NCBI GenBank assembly: GCA_019634975.1
Contig: JAHCAI010000006.1
Coordinates: 62,001-126,000, forward strand
DNA from: Burkholderiales bacterium
GTDB taxonomy: Bacteria; Pseudomonadota; Gammaproteobacteria; Burkholderiales; SG8-41
Direction: 5' to 3'
Length of the DNA: 64,000 nt
In this document: in pieces, positions 18,380-28,614 of the stretch
Position numbering within the stretch: the stretch's first letter is position 1
Layout of the letters: every line of letters starts with the position of its first letter
Program-made: the position numbers and the translations under genes
The notes under the pieces: generated by a model
What the model was told of the DNA's origin: nothing
Database searches by the model: none
What the model saw: only the letters and a program-made list of their open reading frames with translations

Positions 18380-18403
18380 GGCACGGGAAACGGCACGGGA
18401 AAT
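18380..18403 (+). repeat. tandem 12-bp repeat in front of ftsA
   Basis: GGCACGGGAAAC (18380-18391) is followed directly by GGCACGGGAAAT (18392-18403). The duplication spans the ribosome-site region of ftsA and creates the ATG at 18402. It is a further small duplication at a dcw gene junction and may affect ftsA start choice. Confidence 0.7.
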
Positions 18404-18413
18404 GACCGGAAAG

Positions 18414-19652
18414 ATGAGCAAGAACAGGGAAAACAAGAAACTCGTGGTGGGCCTCGACATCGGCACGTCGAAGATCGTTGCCATCGTCGGGGAGCTCAAG
18501 CCCGAGGGCGGCTTTGAAATCATCGGCATGGGCAGCCATCCCTCGCGCGGCCTCAAGAAAGGCGTGGTGGTCAACATCGAGACCACGGTGAATGCCATAC
18601 AGCGCGCGCTCGAGGAGGCCGAGCTGATGGCCGACTGCAAGATCCGCGAGGTATACACCGGAATCGCGGGCAACCACATCAAGAGCTTCAATTCGCAGGG
18701 CATGGTCGCGATCAAGGACAAGGAGGTGTCGCAGATGGACATCGACCGCGTGATCGAGACCGCGAAGGCAGTGCAGATCCCCAACGACCAGCAGATCCTG
18801 CACGTGCTGAACCAGGAATTCATCATCGACGGACAGGAAGACGTGCGCGAGCCGCTGGGCATGTCCGGCGTGCGCCTCGAGGTCAAGGTGCATATCGTCA
18901 CCGGCGCCGTGTCGGCGGCGCAGAACATCATCAAGTGCGTGCGCCGCTGCGGACTCGAAGTCAACGACCTGATCCTGCAGCCGCTGGCCTCCTCCGTCGC
19001 GGTCCTTTCCGATGACGAGAAGGACCTTGGCGTGTGCCTGGTCGACATCGGGGGAGGCACTACGGACATGGCGGTCTTTACCCATGGCGCGATCCGCCAT
19101 ACCGCGGTGATCCCGATTGCCGGGGACCAGATCACCAACGACATCGCGATGGCGCTGCGCACCCCGACCAAGGATGCCGAGGACATCAAGCAGCGCTATG
19201 GCTGCGCCCTGTCGCAGCTTGCCGACCCCCAGGAGATGGTCGATGTGCCAGGTGTCGGCGACCGCAGCACTCGCCAGCTGTCGCGCAAGACCCTGGCCGA
19301 AGTCATCGAACCGCGGGTCGAGGAGCTTTACTCGCTGGTGCAGGCCGAGCTGCGCCGCAGCGGCTACGAGGAGCTGCTGTCTTCCGGAGTCGTGCTCACC
19401 GGCGGTTCGAGCGCGATGCAGGGCATGGTTGAACTGGGCGAGGAGATTTTCCACATGCCGGTGCGCATCGGCATGCCCCATTACTCGGGCGGGCTTGCCG
19501 AGGTGGTGCGCAGCACGCGCTATGCGACGGGGGTCGGGCTGCTGATCGCGGGGGCGGACGAACACCGTCAGCGCGATGCGGCGCGGGCGCACATCAGCAG
19601 CTTCCAGCAGGTGCTGGAGCGGATGAAAAACTGGTTCACGGGGAATTTCTAG
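18414..19652 (+). CDS. ftsA: cell division protein FtsA
   Basis: Actin-fold ATPase that tethers FtsZ to the membrane. 412 residues from ATG 18414 (MSKNRENKKLVVGLDIGTSK); an in-frame ATG at 18402 adds four residues. Neither has an ideal Shine-Dalgarno sequence, so the start is uncertain by this amount. Motifs: GLDIGTSKIVAIVGE (phosphate-1 loop), CLVDIGGGTTDMAVF (phosphate-2) and VVLTGGSSAMQGMVELGEE. The extreme C-terminus FQQVLERMKNWFTGNF matches the amphipathic membrane-targeting helix. Confidence 0.96.
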   Translation: MSKNRENKKLVVGLDIGTSKIVAIVGELKPEGGFEIIGMGSHPSRGLKKGVVVNIETTVNAIQRALEEAELMADCKIREVYTGIAGNHIKSFNSQGMVAIKDKEVSQMDIDRVIETAKAVQIPNDQQILHVLNQEFIIDGQEDVREPLGMSGVRLEVKVHIVTGAVSAAQNIIKCVRRCGLEVNDLILQPLASSVAVLSDDEKDLGVCLVDIGGGTTDMAVFTHGAIRHTAVIPIAGDQITNDIAMALRTPTKDAEDIKQRYGCALSQLADPQEMVDVPGVGDRSTRQLSRKTLAEVIEPRVEELYSLVQAELRRSGYEELLSSGVVLTGGSSAMQGMVELGEEIFHMPVRIGMPHYSGGLAEVVRSTRYATGVGLLIAGADEHRQRDAARAHISSFQQVLERMKNWFTGNF

Positions 19653-19739
19653 TGCGGCGGGGAGCAGGCATTCGGTTAGGCGGTTTTGGCTTTTGCGGGA
19701 TTTTTAAACATTACTTTGTTTGCGGAAAAGGAGACTCAC

Positions 19740-20900
19740 ATGATTGAACTGATTGATGCACAGGCGCAGGAAGCGGTAATCAAGGTGATCGGTGTCGGCG
19801 GTTGCGGCGGCAATGCGGTGGATCACATGATCGTTCAGGGCGTGCAGGGCGTGGAGTTCATCTGCGCCAACACCGACGCCCAGGCGCTCAAGCGCAATCA
19901 GGCCAAGACCCAGCTTCAGCTTGGCGGCGAGATCACCAAGGGACTTGGCGCCGGCGCGAATCCGGAGATCGGCCGCCAGGCCGCCCTCGAGGACCGGGAA
20001 CGCATCGCCGAACTGATCTCGGGTGCCGACATGCTGTTCCTGACCGCCGGCATGGGCGGCGGCACCGGCACCGGAGCGGCACCGGTGGTCGCCGAGATCG
20101 CCAAGGAGCTGGGAATCCTCACCGTGGCGGTCGTGACCAAGCCCTTCGCCTTCGAGGGCAAGCGCCAGCGCATCGCCCAGGAGGGCCTTGATGCGCTGGC
20201 CCAGCATGTCGACTCGCTGATCGTGATTCCGAATGACAAGTTGATGCAGGTGCTCGGCAACTCGATCACCCTCGACGAGGCCTTCCGCGCCGCCAACGAC
20301 GTGCTGCATGGCGCGGTGGCGGGCATCGCGGAAATCATCAGCTGTCCCGGCATGATCAACGTTGACTTCGCCGACGTGCGCACGGTGATGGGCGAGATGG
20401 GCATGGCGATGATGGGGTCGGCCAAGGCGGCCGGCATCGGCCGTGCCCGGGAGGCGGCGGAGCAGGCGGTGGCCTGCCCGTTGCTGGAGGACATCAACAT
20501 CTCCGACGCGCGCGGTGTCCTGGTCAACATATCCGCGAGCAAGGCGACATTCCAGCTGCAGGAAATGTACGACGTCATGGAAACCATCAAGGCCTTTGCC
20601 GCCGATTCGGCGACGGTCATTGTCGGCACGGTCTACGATGACAGCCTGGAGGACGGCCTGCGGGTGACGATAGTCGCCACCGGGCTCGGCAAGCCGATGG
20701 CGCGGCAGCAGCCCAAGCCGATGATTGTCGTGTCCCAGAAAACCGGCACCGACAACATGGCGATGGATGTCGACTATGGGGCCCTCGAGCAGCCTGCGGT
20801 GATCCGTCGCCGCAACCGCGACGCCACCGTCGAGGCCATGCGCCAGTCCGGTGTCGAGATGCTCGATATCCCGGCTTTCCTGCGCAAGCAGGCCGACTGA
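19740..20900 (+). CDS. ftsZ: cell division GTPase FtsZ
   Basis: Tubulin homologue forming the Z ring. I chose ATG 19740 with the ribosome site AAAAGGAG 8 bases upstream; 386 residues. Signatures: VIGVGGCGGNAVDHM, the tubulin G-box GGGTGTGAAPVVAEIAKE and the T7 loop MINVDFADV. The C-terminal conserved peptide appears as MLDIPAFLRKQAD, the binding site for FtsA and ZapD (zapD is also in this window). An 87-bp gap to ftsA is AT-rich and may carry an additional promoter. Confidence 0.98.
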   Translation: MIELIDAQAQEAVIKVIGVGGCGGNAVDHMIVQGVQGVEFICANTDAQALKRNQAKTQLQLGGEITKGLGAGANPEIGRQAALEDRERIAELISGADMLFLTAGMGGGTGTGAAPVVAEIAKELGILTVAVVTKPFAFEGKRQRIAQEGLDALAQHVDSLIVIPNDKLMQVLGNSITLDEAFRAANDVLHGAVAGIAEIISCPGMINVDFADVRTVMGEMGMAMMGSAKAAGIGRAREAAEQAVACPLLEDINISDARGVLVNISASKATFQLQEMYDVMETIKAFAADSATVIVGTVYDDSLEDGLRVTIVATGLGKPMARQQPKPMIVVSQKTGTDNMAMDVDYGALEQPAVIRRRNRDATVEAMRQSGVEMLDIPAFLRKQAD

Positions 20901-20976
20901 GCCGGGGCAGGTTGGCGCGGGCGGTGCCGGGTGCCGTAGGTGCAGCCGGCTTCCGCGATGCTGCGCTGCGGCAGCG

Positions 20977-20985
20977 TGGTAGAAT
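20977..20985 (+). promoter_or_regulatory. possible extended -10 promoter for lpxC
   Basis: TGGTAGAAT reads as an extended -10 element (TGn followed by TAGAAT), about 55 bp upstream of lpxC in the 139-bp ftsZ-lpxC gap. No clear -35 is visible, which is acceptable for the extended type. It would allow lpxC expression apart from the division genes. Confidence 0.45.
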
Positions 20986-21039
20986 GCCCGGCTGGCAGCA
21001 TGACGGAAATGCGGTTCGGGCAGGGACAGATTCGGGACG

Positions 21040-21951
21040 ATGATCAGGCAGCGCACATTGAAGAACGTGATCCGCGCCACCGGCGTGGGTCTGCACACGG
21101 GCGAAAAGGTCCATTTGACCCTGCGCCCGGCGCAGCCGAACACCGGCATCGTGTTCCGCAGGACCGACCTCGACCCGCCTGTCGAGATCCGGGCCGATCC
21201 CTACGCGGTTCACGATACCCGCCTCTCGTCCTGCCTCGAGAAGGACGGTGCCCGGGTACAGACCGTGGAACACCTGATGTCGGCCCTGGCCGGTCTCGGT
21301 GTCGACAACGTCTGGATCGACGTCACCGCGCCGGAAGTGCCGATCATGGACGGCAGTGCCGGCCCCTTCGTGTTCCTGCTTCAGTCCGCCGGGATCGAAG
21401 AGCAGAGCGCGCCGAAGAAATTCATCCGCATCCTCGAGGCTGTCGAAGTGCGCGACGGCGACAAGTGGGTCCGTTTCGACCCGCATGACGGCTTCCGGCT
21501 CGAGCTGGCGATCGACTATGCGCATCCGGTTTTTGACTCCAGCGCCCAGTCGGTCGTGGTTGACTTCGCCTCGACGTCCTACGTCAACGAGGTGGCGCGG
21601 GCGCGCACATTCGGATTCATGCAGGACGTCGAGAGCATGCGCTCCCAGGGGCTCGCCCTGGGCGGCAGCCTCGACAACGCGATCGTCATGGACGAGTACC
21701 GTGTGCTCAACAGCGACGGCCTCCGCTACGACAACGAATTCGTCAAGCACAAGGTGCTTGACGCCATAGGCGACCTTTACCTGCTCGGCCATCCGCTGAT
21801 CGGTGCGTTCAGCGGCCACAAGTCGGGGCATGCCATGAACAACCGCCTGCTGCGCCGGCTGCTCGAGCAGCCGCAGGCCTGGGAATACGTCAGTTTCGAG
21901 CGCAGCGAGGATGCTCCCCCTTTCCTCGCCTGGCAGCCGCAGGCTGCCTGA
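21040..21951 (+). CDS. lpxC: UDP-3-O-acyl-N-acetylglucosamine deacetylase
   Basis: Zinc hydrolase catalysing the committed step of lipid A synthesis; shows that the organism makes an LPS outer membrane. 303 residues, typical. [21 protein letters not shown] is the standard start. Zinc ligands and catalytic residues appear in [27 protein letters not shown] and [13 protein letters not shown]. It follows ftsZ as in many beta- and gammaproteobacteria. Confidence 0.98.
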   Translation: MIRQRTLKNVIRATGVGLHTGEKVHLTLRPAQPNTGIVFRRTDLDPPVEIRADPYAVHDTRLSSCLEKDGARVQTVEHLMSALAGLGVDNVWIDVTAPEVPIMDGSAGPFVFLLQSAGIEEQSAPKKFIRILEAVEVRDGDKWVRFDPHDGFRLELAIDYAHPVFDSSAQSVVVDFASTSYVNEVARARTFGFMQDVESMRSQGLALGGSLDNAIVMDEYRVLNSDGLRYDNEFVKHKVLDAIGDLYLLGHPLIGAFSGHKSGHAMNNRLLRRLLEQPQAWEYVSFERSEDAPPFLAWQPQAA

Positions 21952-21993
21952 CGCCCCTGACAAGGCGCGCCGGGTCGGCCTTATTCCCCTTCC

Positions 21994-22179
21994 ATGCTGC
22001 TGCTCAGGCTTGTCGGGATACTTGCGCTGGTATCGATTGGCGTATCTTTCGCGCTATATGTGGTTTACCGGGACCGGCGCTACCTGAGGTTTGCCTGGCG
22101 CGTGCTCGTGGCCACCCTGCTGCTCGCCGGCCTGCTGATGCTTTTTTATGCAGCCGAGCGTTTCCTCGTGGTCCTCTGA
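21994..22179 (+). CDS. small membrane protein of unknown function
   Basis: 61 residues with two predicted membrane helices: about residues 3-25 (LLRLVGILALVSIGVSFALY) and 35-56 (WRVLVATLLLAGLLMLFYAA), joined by a short basic loop (YRDRRYLRFA). I do not recognise a named family, but short two-helix proteins occur between lpxC and dciA in related genomes. The start at ATG 21994 lies 42 bp after lpxC, with no strong ribosome site. Coding is supported by the clean hydrophobic pattern and collinearity. Confidence 0.65.
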   Translation: MLLLRLVGILALVSIGVSFALYVVYRDRRYLRFAWRVLVATLLLAGLLMLFYAAERFLVVL

Positions 22180-22199
22180 GAGCGGGCAGGGTGCGGTGC

Positions 22200-22640
22200 T
22201 CAGCGTCCGCCGCGCCGCCTGGCCGCGAAACGGGCCAGGGCGGAACTCAGTCCGGGGTCGCGGACCTGTTTCGACAGTTTTTCAAAATCATCAATTAAAT
22301 CAACAGGTAACGGAGGTTTTTGGGTGCCCGGCAGAGGTCCCGGCGGGCCACCGGAAACTTGAACTCGAATCCGTATTCCAGTAACCTGCGCCCTCTGCTT
22401 TTGCAGATTCTTCAGCAGTCGCGGCACCAGTTGTTGCAGTTTCGCCGCGACCGCACCGTTGTCTGCCGCTATGACCAGCGTGCCGTTGAGGTCTCCGACC
22501 ACCCGGCTTGCGAGGGACAGTTCAGGGGGCGCGCAGGCCGTATAAAGCCGTTGCAGTGCTGAAATGCGCTGCGTTGTCCGGTTCAGTGCCGACAAGCCCG
22601 CAGTATCGACAAGCAGGGCGCTGAATTTGCGGGTGGGCAT
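22200..22640 (-). CDS. DciA/DUF721-family protein (helicase-loading type)
   Basis: DciA-type proteins (DUF721) are the ancestral loaders or operators of the replicative helicase DnaB in bacteria lacking DnaC/DnaI. 146 residues. The N-terminal part shows the family pattern (LNRTTQRISALQRLYTACAP, GTLVIAADNGAVAAKLQQL, PRLLKNLQ), followed by a proline-rich tail and a basic C-terminus. Transcribed divergently from the M23 peptidase gene with only 20 bp between starts. The position beside secA is typical for betaproteobacteria. Family assignment is by pattern only. Confidence 0.7.
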   Translation of the reverse strand: MPTRKFSALLVDTAGLSALNRTTQRISALQRLYTACAPPELSLASRVVGDLNGTLVIAADNGAVAAKLQQLVPRLLKNLQKQRAQVTGIRIRVQVSGGPPGPLPGTQKPPLPVDLIDDFEKLSKQVRDPGLSSALARFAARRRGGR

Positions 22641-22660
22641 GGCGATTAGGGAGTTGGGCC

Positions 22661-23578
22661 ATGAATATTATTCTGGTTTCAGAGAAACTGCCAAAGGCAA
22701 GGACCATCACGCTCGGGTGGCCGCAGCTGGCGGGTCTGGCCGCGCTGCTGATGGCTGCCGTGCTGGTGACCGCAGCGGCACTCAATTACGGCATCCTCAG
22801 ATTTGCCTCGGAACTGAATGTCCCCTATGTCCGGGACGTGCTCGCCTCCATTCACCAGCAGCAGCAGGAAAAGCACCAGTCCTACCTGCAGGACAACCTC
22901 AATGCCATGGCGGTGCGGCTGGGGCAGATGCAGGCGCAGTTGCTGCGCCTCGACACCCTGGGCGAGCGTCTTGCGAAACTGGCGGGCTTCAAGCCGCAGG
23001 ACCTGATGTTCAACGAAGTGCCGGGCCGCGGTGGAGCGGTGTCATCGATCCCCAGCCAGAATCTCTCACTCGGCGATTTCACGCGCCAAGTCGAGCAGTT
23101 GACGCGCCAGTTGGAGGATCGCGGCGACAAGCTGGGGCTCCTGGAATCGATGTTCACCCTCGAAAGCGCGAGGAAGAAGCTGACGCCGACCAAGCTCCCG
23201 GTGGAGGGCGGCTGGTATTCCTCGAATTTCGGCTGGCGCATCGACCCCTTCACCGGGCAGCGCGCATTCCACGAGGGCATAGACTTCATGGCCGAGGAAG
23301 GCACGCCGATCTACGCGGCGGCCGCAGGCGTCGTCGTCTACTCAGAGTTCCACCCCCAATATGGTAATATGATCGAGATCGATCACGGCAATGATCTGAT
23401 TACGCGGTACGCACACGCATCGCGGCGTCTGGTGAAGGTCGGCGACATCGTGTTGCGCGGTTCCCGGATAGCGGATGTGGGCAGGACCGGCCGCGCGACC
23501 GGTGCGCATCTGCACTTCGAGGTGCGTCAGCGCGGCGCCGCGCGCAACCCCGCGCAGTTTCTGCAATTGCCTGGCTGA
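22661..23578 (+). CDS. M23-family peptidase (LytM domain), membrane anchored
   Basis: Predicted envelope protein of 305 residues: N-terminal transmembrane anchor (about residues 20-45), a long coiled-coil section (about residues 60-170), then a LytM/M23 domain. Zinc residues are visible in FHEGIDF (first His and Asp) and in the HLHFEV motif, so it looks catalytically competent, unlike the degenerate EnvC/NlpD type. The likely role is peptidoglycan endopeptidase activity or its control. It is followed by a strong terminator, so it is a separate unit from secA. Confidence 0.9.
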   Translation: MNIILVSEKLPKARTITLGWPQLAGLAALLMAAVLVTAAALNYGILRFASELNVPYVRDVLASIHQQQQEKHQSYLQDNLNAMAVRLGQMQAQLLRLDTLGERLAKLAGFKPQDLMFNEVPGRGGAVSSIPSQNLSLGDFTRQVEQLTRQLEDRGDKLGLLESMFTLESARKKLTPTKLPVEGGWYSSNFGWRIDPFTGQRAFHEGIDFMAEEGTPIYAAAAGVVVYSEFHPQYGNMIEIDHGNDLITRYAHASRRLVKVGDIVLRGSRIADVGRTGRATGAHLHFEVRQRGAARNPAQFLQLPG

Positions 23579-23604
23579 ACGGCTGTACTGATAGCGCGAA
23601 TTGC

Positions 23605-23632
23605 AGGGGTGGGATTTTCCCACCCCTTTTTT
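23605..23632 (+). terminator. Rho-independent terminator after the M23 peptidase gene
   Basis: A 10-bp perfect stem, AGGGGTGGGA / TCCCACCCCT, with a three-base loop, followed by TTTTTTC. A textbook intrinsic terminator in the 62-bp gap before secA. It leaves little space for a secA promoter, which may overlap it. Confidence 0.9.
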
Positions 23633-23646
23633 CATTCAGGATGTTC

Positions 23647-26430
23647 ATGATTACCGGCTTATTCAAGAAGGTGTTCGGCAGTCGCAACGAACGTTTGCTC
23701 AAGCAGTACCGGCGCGCGGTGCGCGAGATCAACGCGCTGGAGCCGCAGGTTGCGTCGCTGTCGGACGAGCAGCTGCGGCAAAAAACGGACGAGTTTCGCG
23801 ACCGAGTCGCGAAAGCCGTGGCGGCAGCTGCTTCCGGCGGCGAGGCGGCCGCGCGCCGGTCGGCGCTGGATGCCGTTCTTCCCGAAGCCTTTGCGGTGGT
23901 GCGCGAGGCGGGCAAGCGCGTGCTCGGCATGCGCCATTTCGACGTGCAGCTGGTGGGCGGCATCGCCCTGCACAATGGGAAGATCGCGGAAATGCGCACC
24001 GGCGAGGGCAAGACGCTGGTGGCAACGCTGCCGGCCTACCTCAATGCCCTGGCCGGCACCGGCGTCCACGTTGTCACGGTCAATGACTATCTCGCGCAGC
24101 GGGATGCGGACTGGATGGGGCGCATCTACCGTTTCCTGGGCCTGACGGTCGGCGTCAACCTCTCGCAGATGGAGCATGGCCGCAAGCAGGAGGCCTACCG
24201 TGCCGACATCACCTACGGCACCAACAACGAATTCGGCTTTGATTACCTGCGCGACAACATGGTCTACGACCTGTCGGAGAAGGTGCAGCGCGGCCTGGCC
24301 TACGCGATCGTCGACGAGGTGGATTCCATCCTCATTGACGAGGCGCGCACGCCGCTGATCATTTCCGGGCAGGCGGAGGACACCACCGAGCTTTACGTGC
24401 AGATGAATGCCGTGACGCCGCAGCTGGTGCGCCAGAAGGACGAGAAGGGGCCGGGGGATTACTGGGTCGACGAGAAGGCCCACCAGGTGATCCTTTCCGA
24501 GGAAGGCCATGAGCATGCCGAGGCGCTGCTGGCCAAGGCGGGCCTGCTGCCCGAAGGCGGCAGCCTTTACGATGCAGCCAACATCGGGCTGATGCACCAC
24601 CTGAATGCCTCGCTGCGCGCGCACAGCCTGTTCCACCGCGACCAGCAGTACGTGGTGCAGAACAACGAAATCATCATCGTCGACGAATTCACCGGCCGTC
24701 TGATGCCGGGCCGCCGCTGGTCCGAGGGCCTCCACCAGGCAATCGAGGCCAAGGAGGGCGTGGAAATCCAGAAGGAGAACCAGACTCTGGCGACGATCAC
24801 CTTCCAGAACTATTTCCGGATGTACGGAAAGCTGGCGGGGATGACCGGAACGGCGGATACCGAGGCCTACGAGTTCCAGCAGATCTACGGCCTGGAGACG
24901 GTGATCATCCCGACCCACAGACCGATGATCCGGGATGACCGCATGGACCAGGTGTTCCGCACTGCTGCCGAGAAGTACAGCGCGATCATCAGCGACATCC
25001 GCGACTGCCACGGGCGCGGCCAGCCGGTGCTGGTGGGCACCACCTCGATCGAGAATTCCGAGTACATCTCCGGCATCCTCGCGAAGGAGGGGCTGCCGCA
25101 CAACGTGCTCAATGCAAAGCAGCACGCGCGCGAGGCCGAGATCGTTGCCCAGGCCGGCAGCCCGAAGATCATCACTCTGGCCACCAACATGGCCGGACGC
25201 GGCACCGACATCGTCCTCGGCGGCAACCCCGAGCCCGAGATCAACCGGGTGCTGTCGGACGAGAGCCTTGATGCCGCGACCCGCGAGCGCCGGGTTGCCG
25301 AGCTGCGCGAGCAGTGGCAGCGGCGCCACGACGAGGTGGTGAAAGCCGGCGGGCTGCACATCATCGGCACCGAGCGCCATGAATCGCGGCGCATCGACAA
25401 TCAGCTGCGTGGCCGGGCCGGCCGCCAGGGCGATCCGGGTTCCAGCCGTTTCTACCTTGCGCTGGATGATTCGCTGCTGCGGATTTTCGCTTCGGACCGC
25501 GTTGCCGCGATCATGAACCGCCTGAAGATGCCCGAGGGCGAGGCCATCGAGCATCCGTGGGTCACGCGCTCCATCGAGAACGCGCAGCGCAAGGTCGAAG
25601 CGCGCAATTTCGACATGCGCAAGCACCTGCTCGAATACGATGACGTGGCCAATGACCAGCGCAAGGTGATCTACCAGCAGCGCAACGAGCTGCTCGAGAG
25701 CACTGACGTTTCCACGACCATCGCAGCGATGCGCGGCGACGTCATTGCAGGGCATTTTGCGCAGCACATCCCGCCGGCAAGCCTGGAAGAGCAGTGGGAT
25801 GTCGAGGGGCTGGAGGCGGTGCTGCGCGGCGAACTCGCGCTGGAGCTGCCGCTGCGGCAGTGGCTTGAGCTGAGCCCGCAGCTGGAAGAGGAGTCCCTGC
25901 GCCAGCGCATCATCGAGGCGGCTCATGCACGATACGCCGAGAAGACAGCGTCGGTGGATCCCGCGGCGATGCGGCAGTACGAGCGCGCGATCATGCTGCA
26001 GAGCCTGGACAGTCACTGGAGGGAGCACCTGTCGGCGCTGGACCATCTGCGCCAGGGCATACACCTGCGGGGCTATGCCCAGAAGAACCCGACCCAGGAG
26101 TACAAGCGCGAGGCCTTCGAGCTTTTTTCCCTGCTGCTCGACATGATCAAGACCGATGTCACGCGCATCCTGATGACCGTGCAGATCCGCAGTGCCGAGG
26201 AGCTGCGCGCGGCGGAGGAACACGAAACCCTCAGCAACGTCCAGTACCAGCATGCGGAAGCCGCGGCGGAAGCCGCCGCGGCGACAGCGGAAGAGTCGAC
26301 GTTGCCGGATGCGGCGGAGGAGACGAAGGCCGAGCCCTTCGTCCGCGGCGGACGGAAAGTCGGACGCAACGACCCCTGCCCCTGCGGCTCGGGGAAAAAA
26401 TACAAGCAGTGTCACGGCAAGCTCGCCTGA
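23647..26430 (+). CDS. secA: preprotein translocase ATPase SecA
   Basis: Motor ATPase of the Sec export pathway. I chose the ATG at 23647 ([20 protein letters not shown]), since AGGA lies 5 bases upstream; the ATG at 23641 has no usable ribosome site. 927 residues. Walker [17 protein letters not shown]-type [34 protein letters not shown] and the [20 protein letters not shown] helicase motif are visible. The C-terminal zinc finger is [14 protein letters not shown], used for SecB and lipid binding. Confidence 0.98.
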   Translation: MITGLFKKVFGSRNERLLKQYRRAVREINALEPQVASLSDEQLRQKTDEFRDRVAKAVAAAASGGEAAARRSALDAVLPEAFAVVREAGKRVLGMRHFDVQLVGGIALHNGKIAEMRTGEGKTLVATLPAYLNALAGTGVHVVTVNDYLAQRDADWMGRIYRFLGLTVGVNLSQMEHGRKQEAYRADITYGTNNEFGFDYLRDNMVYDLSEKVQRGLAYAIVDEVDSILIDEARTPLIISGQAEDTTELYVQMNAVTPQLVRQKDEKGPGDYWVDEKAHQVILSEEGHEHAEALLAKAGLLPEGGSLYDAANIGLMHHLNASLRAHSLFHRDQQYVVQNNEIIIVDEFTGRLMPGRRWSEGLHQAIEAKEGVEIQKENQTLATITFQNYFRMYGKLAGMTGTADTEAYEFQQIYGLETVIIPTHRPMIRDDRMDQVFRTAAEKYSAIISDIRDCHGRGQPVLVGTTSIENSEYISGILAKEGLPHNVLNAKQHAREAEIVAQAGSPKIITLATNMAGRGTDIVLGGNPEPEINRVLSDESLDAATRERRVAELREQWQRRHDEVVKAGGLHIIGTERHESRRIDNQLRGRAGRQGDPGSSRFYLALDDSLLRIFASDRVAAIMNRLKMPEGEAIEHPWVTRSIENAQRKVEARNFDMRKHLLEYDDVANDQRKVIYQQRNELLESTDVSTTIAAMRGDVIAGHFAQHIPPASLEEQWDVEGLEAVLRGELALELPLRQWLELSPQLEEESLRQRIIEAAHARYAEKTASVDPAAMRQYERAIMLQSLDSHWREHLSALDHLRQGIHLRGYAQKNPTQEYKREAFELFSLLLDMIKTDVTRILMTVQIRSAEELRAAEEHETLSNVQYQHAEAAAEAAAATAEESTLPDAAEETKAEPFVRGGRKVGRNDPCPCGSGKKYKQCHGKLA

Positions 26431-26434
26431 AGCC

Positions 26435-27673
26435 ATGCCTGTCAACCTGAAAGCACCCGATCCCGCCGCACTGCTGCCGGTTCCCGGCGTGCTGCTCGGC
26501 ATTGCCGAGGCGGGAGTCCGCAAAGCCGGACGCAAGGATCTGCTGCTGATGCAGCTCGATCCCGGCGCGCGTGTCGCCGGCGTGTTCACGCAGAACCGGT
26601 TCTGCGCGGCGCCGGTGGTGGTCTGCCGCCAGCACCTGTCGATGATCGATCCGGACCAGGGCATACGCGCGCTGATCGTAAACACCGGCGTCGCCAACGC
26701 CGGCACCGGCAAGGACGGAATGTCCCGTGCCCGCCAGAGCTGCGCGGCGGCGGCAGAGCTGCTGGGCTGTGCCCCGTCTCAGGTGCTGCCATTCTCGACC
26801 GGAGTGATCATGGAGCCGCTCCCGGTGGACCGCATCGTTGCCGGGCTGCCGCAGTGCAGAGCCGCCTTGAAGGCGGATGCCTGGGCCGATGCGGCGGCAG
26901 CGATCATGACCACCGACACCCTGCCCAAGGCGCAGTCGCGGCAGGTCAGCATCGGCGGTGCCACCGTGACCGTCACCGGCATCGCCAAGGGCGCGGGGAT
27001 GATTCACCCGAACATGGCGACCATGCTCGGTTTCATCGCGACCGATGCCGCCGTGAGCCAGCCGCTGGTCAAGGCGGCAGTGCTGCATGCGGCCCAGCGT
27101 TCGTTCAACTGCATCACGGTGGACGGTGACACTTCGACCAACGACAGCTTCATGCTGATCGCAACCGGGAAGGCGTCAATGGCGGAAATCACCGATGCAA
27201 AAAGCGCGGAGTACGCGGCCTTTCGCGATGCGGTGACCGAGGTGGCAACGGTCCTTGCCCAGTCGATTGTCCGCGACGGCGAGGGCGCGACCAAGTTCAT
27301 CACCGTCAGGGTGGAGGCGGGGCGCAACGAGGAAGAATGCAGGAGGGTGGCGCTGGCGATCGCGCACTCGCCGCTGATCAAGACCGCATTCTTCGCGTCG
27401 GATCCGAACCTCGGCCGCATACTGGCGGCGATAGGTTACGCCGGGATTGCCGATCTTGATGTCGAGGGCATCGAGCTCTATCTCGACGATGTGCTGGTGG
27501 CCGAGCGTGGCGGCCGCAGCCCCGGATACCGGGAAGCCGCCGGACAGCGCGTGATGAAGCAGTCCGAAATCACGGTGCGGGTGGTTCTCAACCGCGGCAA
27601 GGCCGCGGCGACGGTATGGACCTGCGATCTGTCGCACGATTACGTCAGCATCAATGCCGACTACAGAAGTTAA
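26435..27673 (+). CDS. argJ: bifunctional ornithine acetyltransferase / N-acetylglutamate synthase
   Basis: Cyclic arginine pathway enzyme: transfers acetyl groups from N-acetylornithine to glutamate and, in the bifunctional form, also uses acetyl-CoA. 412 residues from ATG 26435. Autoproteolysis occurs before the threonine in [15 protein letters not shown]; by my count this is Thr196, which becomes the N-terminal nucleophile of the beta chain. TGVIMEPLP and [15 protein letters not shown] are further markers. Immediately downstream of secA, as in many betaproteobacteria. Confidence 0.96.
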   Translation: MPVNLKAPDPAALLPVPGVLLGIAEAGVRKAGRKDLLLMQLDPGARVAGVFTQNRFCAAPVVVCRQHLSMIDPDQGIRALIVNTGVANAGTGKDGMSRARQSCAAAAELLGCAPSQVLPFSTGVIMEPLPVDRIVAGLPQCRAALKADAWADAAAAIMTTDTLPKAQSRQVSIGGATVTVTGIAKGAGMIHPNMATMLGFIATDAAVSQPLVKAAVLHAAQRSFNCITVDGDTSTNDSFMLIATGKASMAEITDAKSAEYAAFRDAVTEVATVLAQSIVRDGEGATKFITVRVEAGRNEEECRRVALAIAHSPLIKTAFFASDPNLGRILAAIGYAGIADLDVEGIELYLDDVLVAERGGRSPGYREAAGQRVMKQSEITVRVVLNRGKAAATVWTCDLSHDYVSINADYRS

Positions 27674-27699
27674 AAAATAATCAATAAAAACAAATAGTT

Positions 27700-28608
27700 A
27701 TGAAGAAGCATCAGATGCCGCACACGGATGCCGCCTTACCCCTGGCGGATCTCGCGTCACGTGCCGAAGCCGTGCTGGCGAGGCTGGAGCAACTGTTGCC
27801 GCCGCCTGCGCCGGCGCCGGACTGGAAGGCCTCCATCGCGTTCCGCTGGCGCAAGAAGTCGGGCAGGGGAGCGCTGGAGCCGATACACCAGGTGCATCGC
27901 ATCGACCTGCGCGCCCTGCAGGGCATCGATGACCAGAAGGCGCTGGTGGAGCGCAATACCCGCCAGTTTGTCGACGGCCTGCCCGCGAACAACGTGCTGC
28001 TCACGGGCGCGCGGGGCACCGGCAAGTCCTCGCTGGTCAAGGCGCTGCTCAACAAGTATGCAGCACGCGGCCTGCGCCTGATCGAAGTGGAGAAGCGCGA
28101 CCTCACCGACCTGCCCGACATCGTCGAACTGATCCATGCGCGGCCCGAGCGCTACATCCTGTACTGCGATGACCTCTCGTTCGAGGCCGACGAACCCGGT
28201 TACAAGGCGCTGAAGGTGGTGCTTGACGGATCGGTTGCCGCGGCGTCCGAGAACTGCCTGATCTATGCGACTTCCAACCGTCGCCACCTGATGCCGGAGT
28301 TCATGCAGGAAAACCTGGAGTATCGGCATGTCGGCGAGGAAATTCATCCCGGCGAGACCAGCGAGGAGAAAATTTCGCTGTCCGAGCGCTTTGGCCTCTG
28401 GGTGTCCTTCTATCCCTTCGACCAGGACGAGTACCTGCGCATCGTCCATGTCTGGCTTGACCATTTCAAGGTGCCCGCCGGCCGGTCTGCAGAAGTCGAG
28501 CATGCCGCGCTGCAATGGGCGCTGCTGCGCGGATCGCGCAGCGGGCGTGTCGCCTGGCAGTTTGCGCGCGACTGGGCGGGCCGCACCCGGCTGTCGCGCC
28601 GCAAATAG
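27700..28608 (+). CDS. DUF815-family AAA+ ATPase
   Basis: 302 residues. Walker A is LLTGARGTGKSSLVKALL (about residues 100-117) and Walker B YILYCDDLSFE; a sensor-like ATSNRRHLMPE follows. These match the DUF815 family of AAA+ ATPases, whose cellular role is not established. An ATG at 27715 is an alternative start. The upstream gap is AT-rich (repeat of TCAATAAAA). The Nudix gene follows six bases after the stop, suggesting co-transcription. Confidence 0.85.
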   Translation: MKKHQMPHTDAALPLADLASRAEAVLARLEQLLPPPAPAPDWKASIAFRWRKKSGRGALEPIHQVHRIDLRALQGIDDQKALVERNTRQFVDGLPANNVLLTGARGTGKSSLVKALLNKYAARGLRLIEVEKRDLTDLPDIVELIHARPERYILYCDDLSFEADEPGYKALKVVLDGSVAAASENCLIYATSNRRHLMPEFMQENLEYRHVGEEIHPGETSEEKISLSERFGLWVSFYPFDQDEYLRIVHVWLDHFKVPAGRSAEVEHAALQWALLRGSRSGRVAWQFARDWAGRTRLSRRK

Positions 28609-28614
28609 GCCGCC

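Noticed and set aside
23659..26712. A reverse-strand open frame of about 1,000 codons opposite secA and argJ
   Set aside because: It is antisense to two certain genes, has no recognisable domain and is rich in His/Arg/Ala as expected from GC-rich third-position mirroring.
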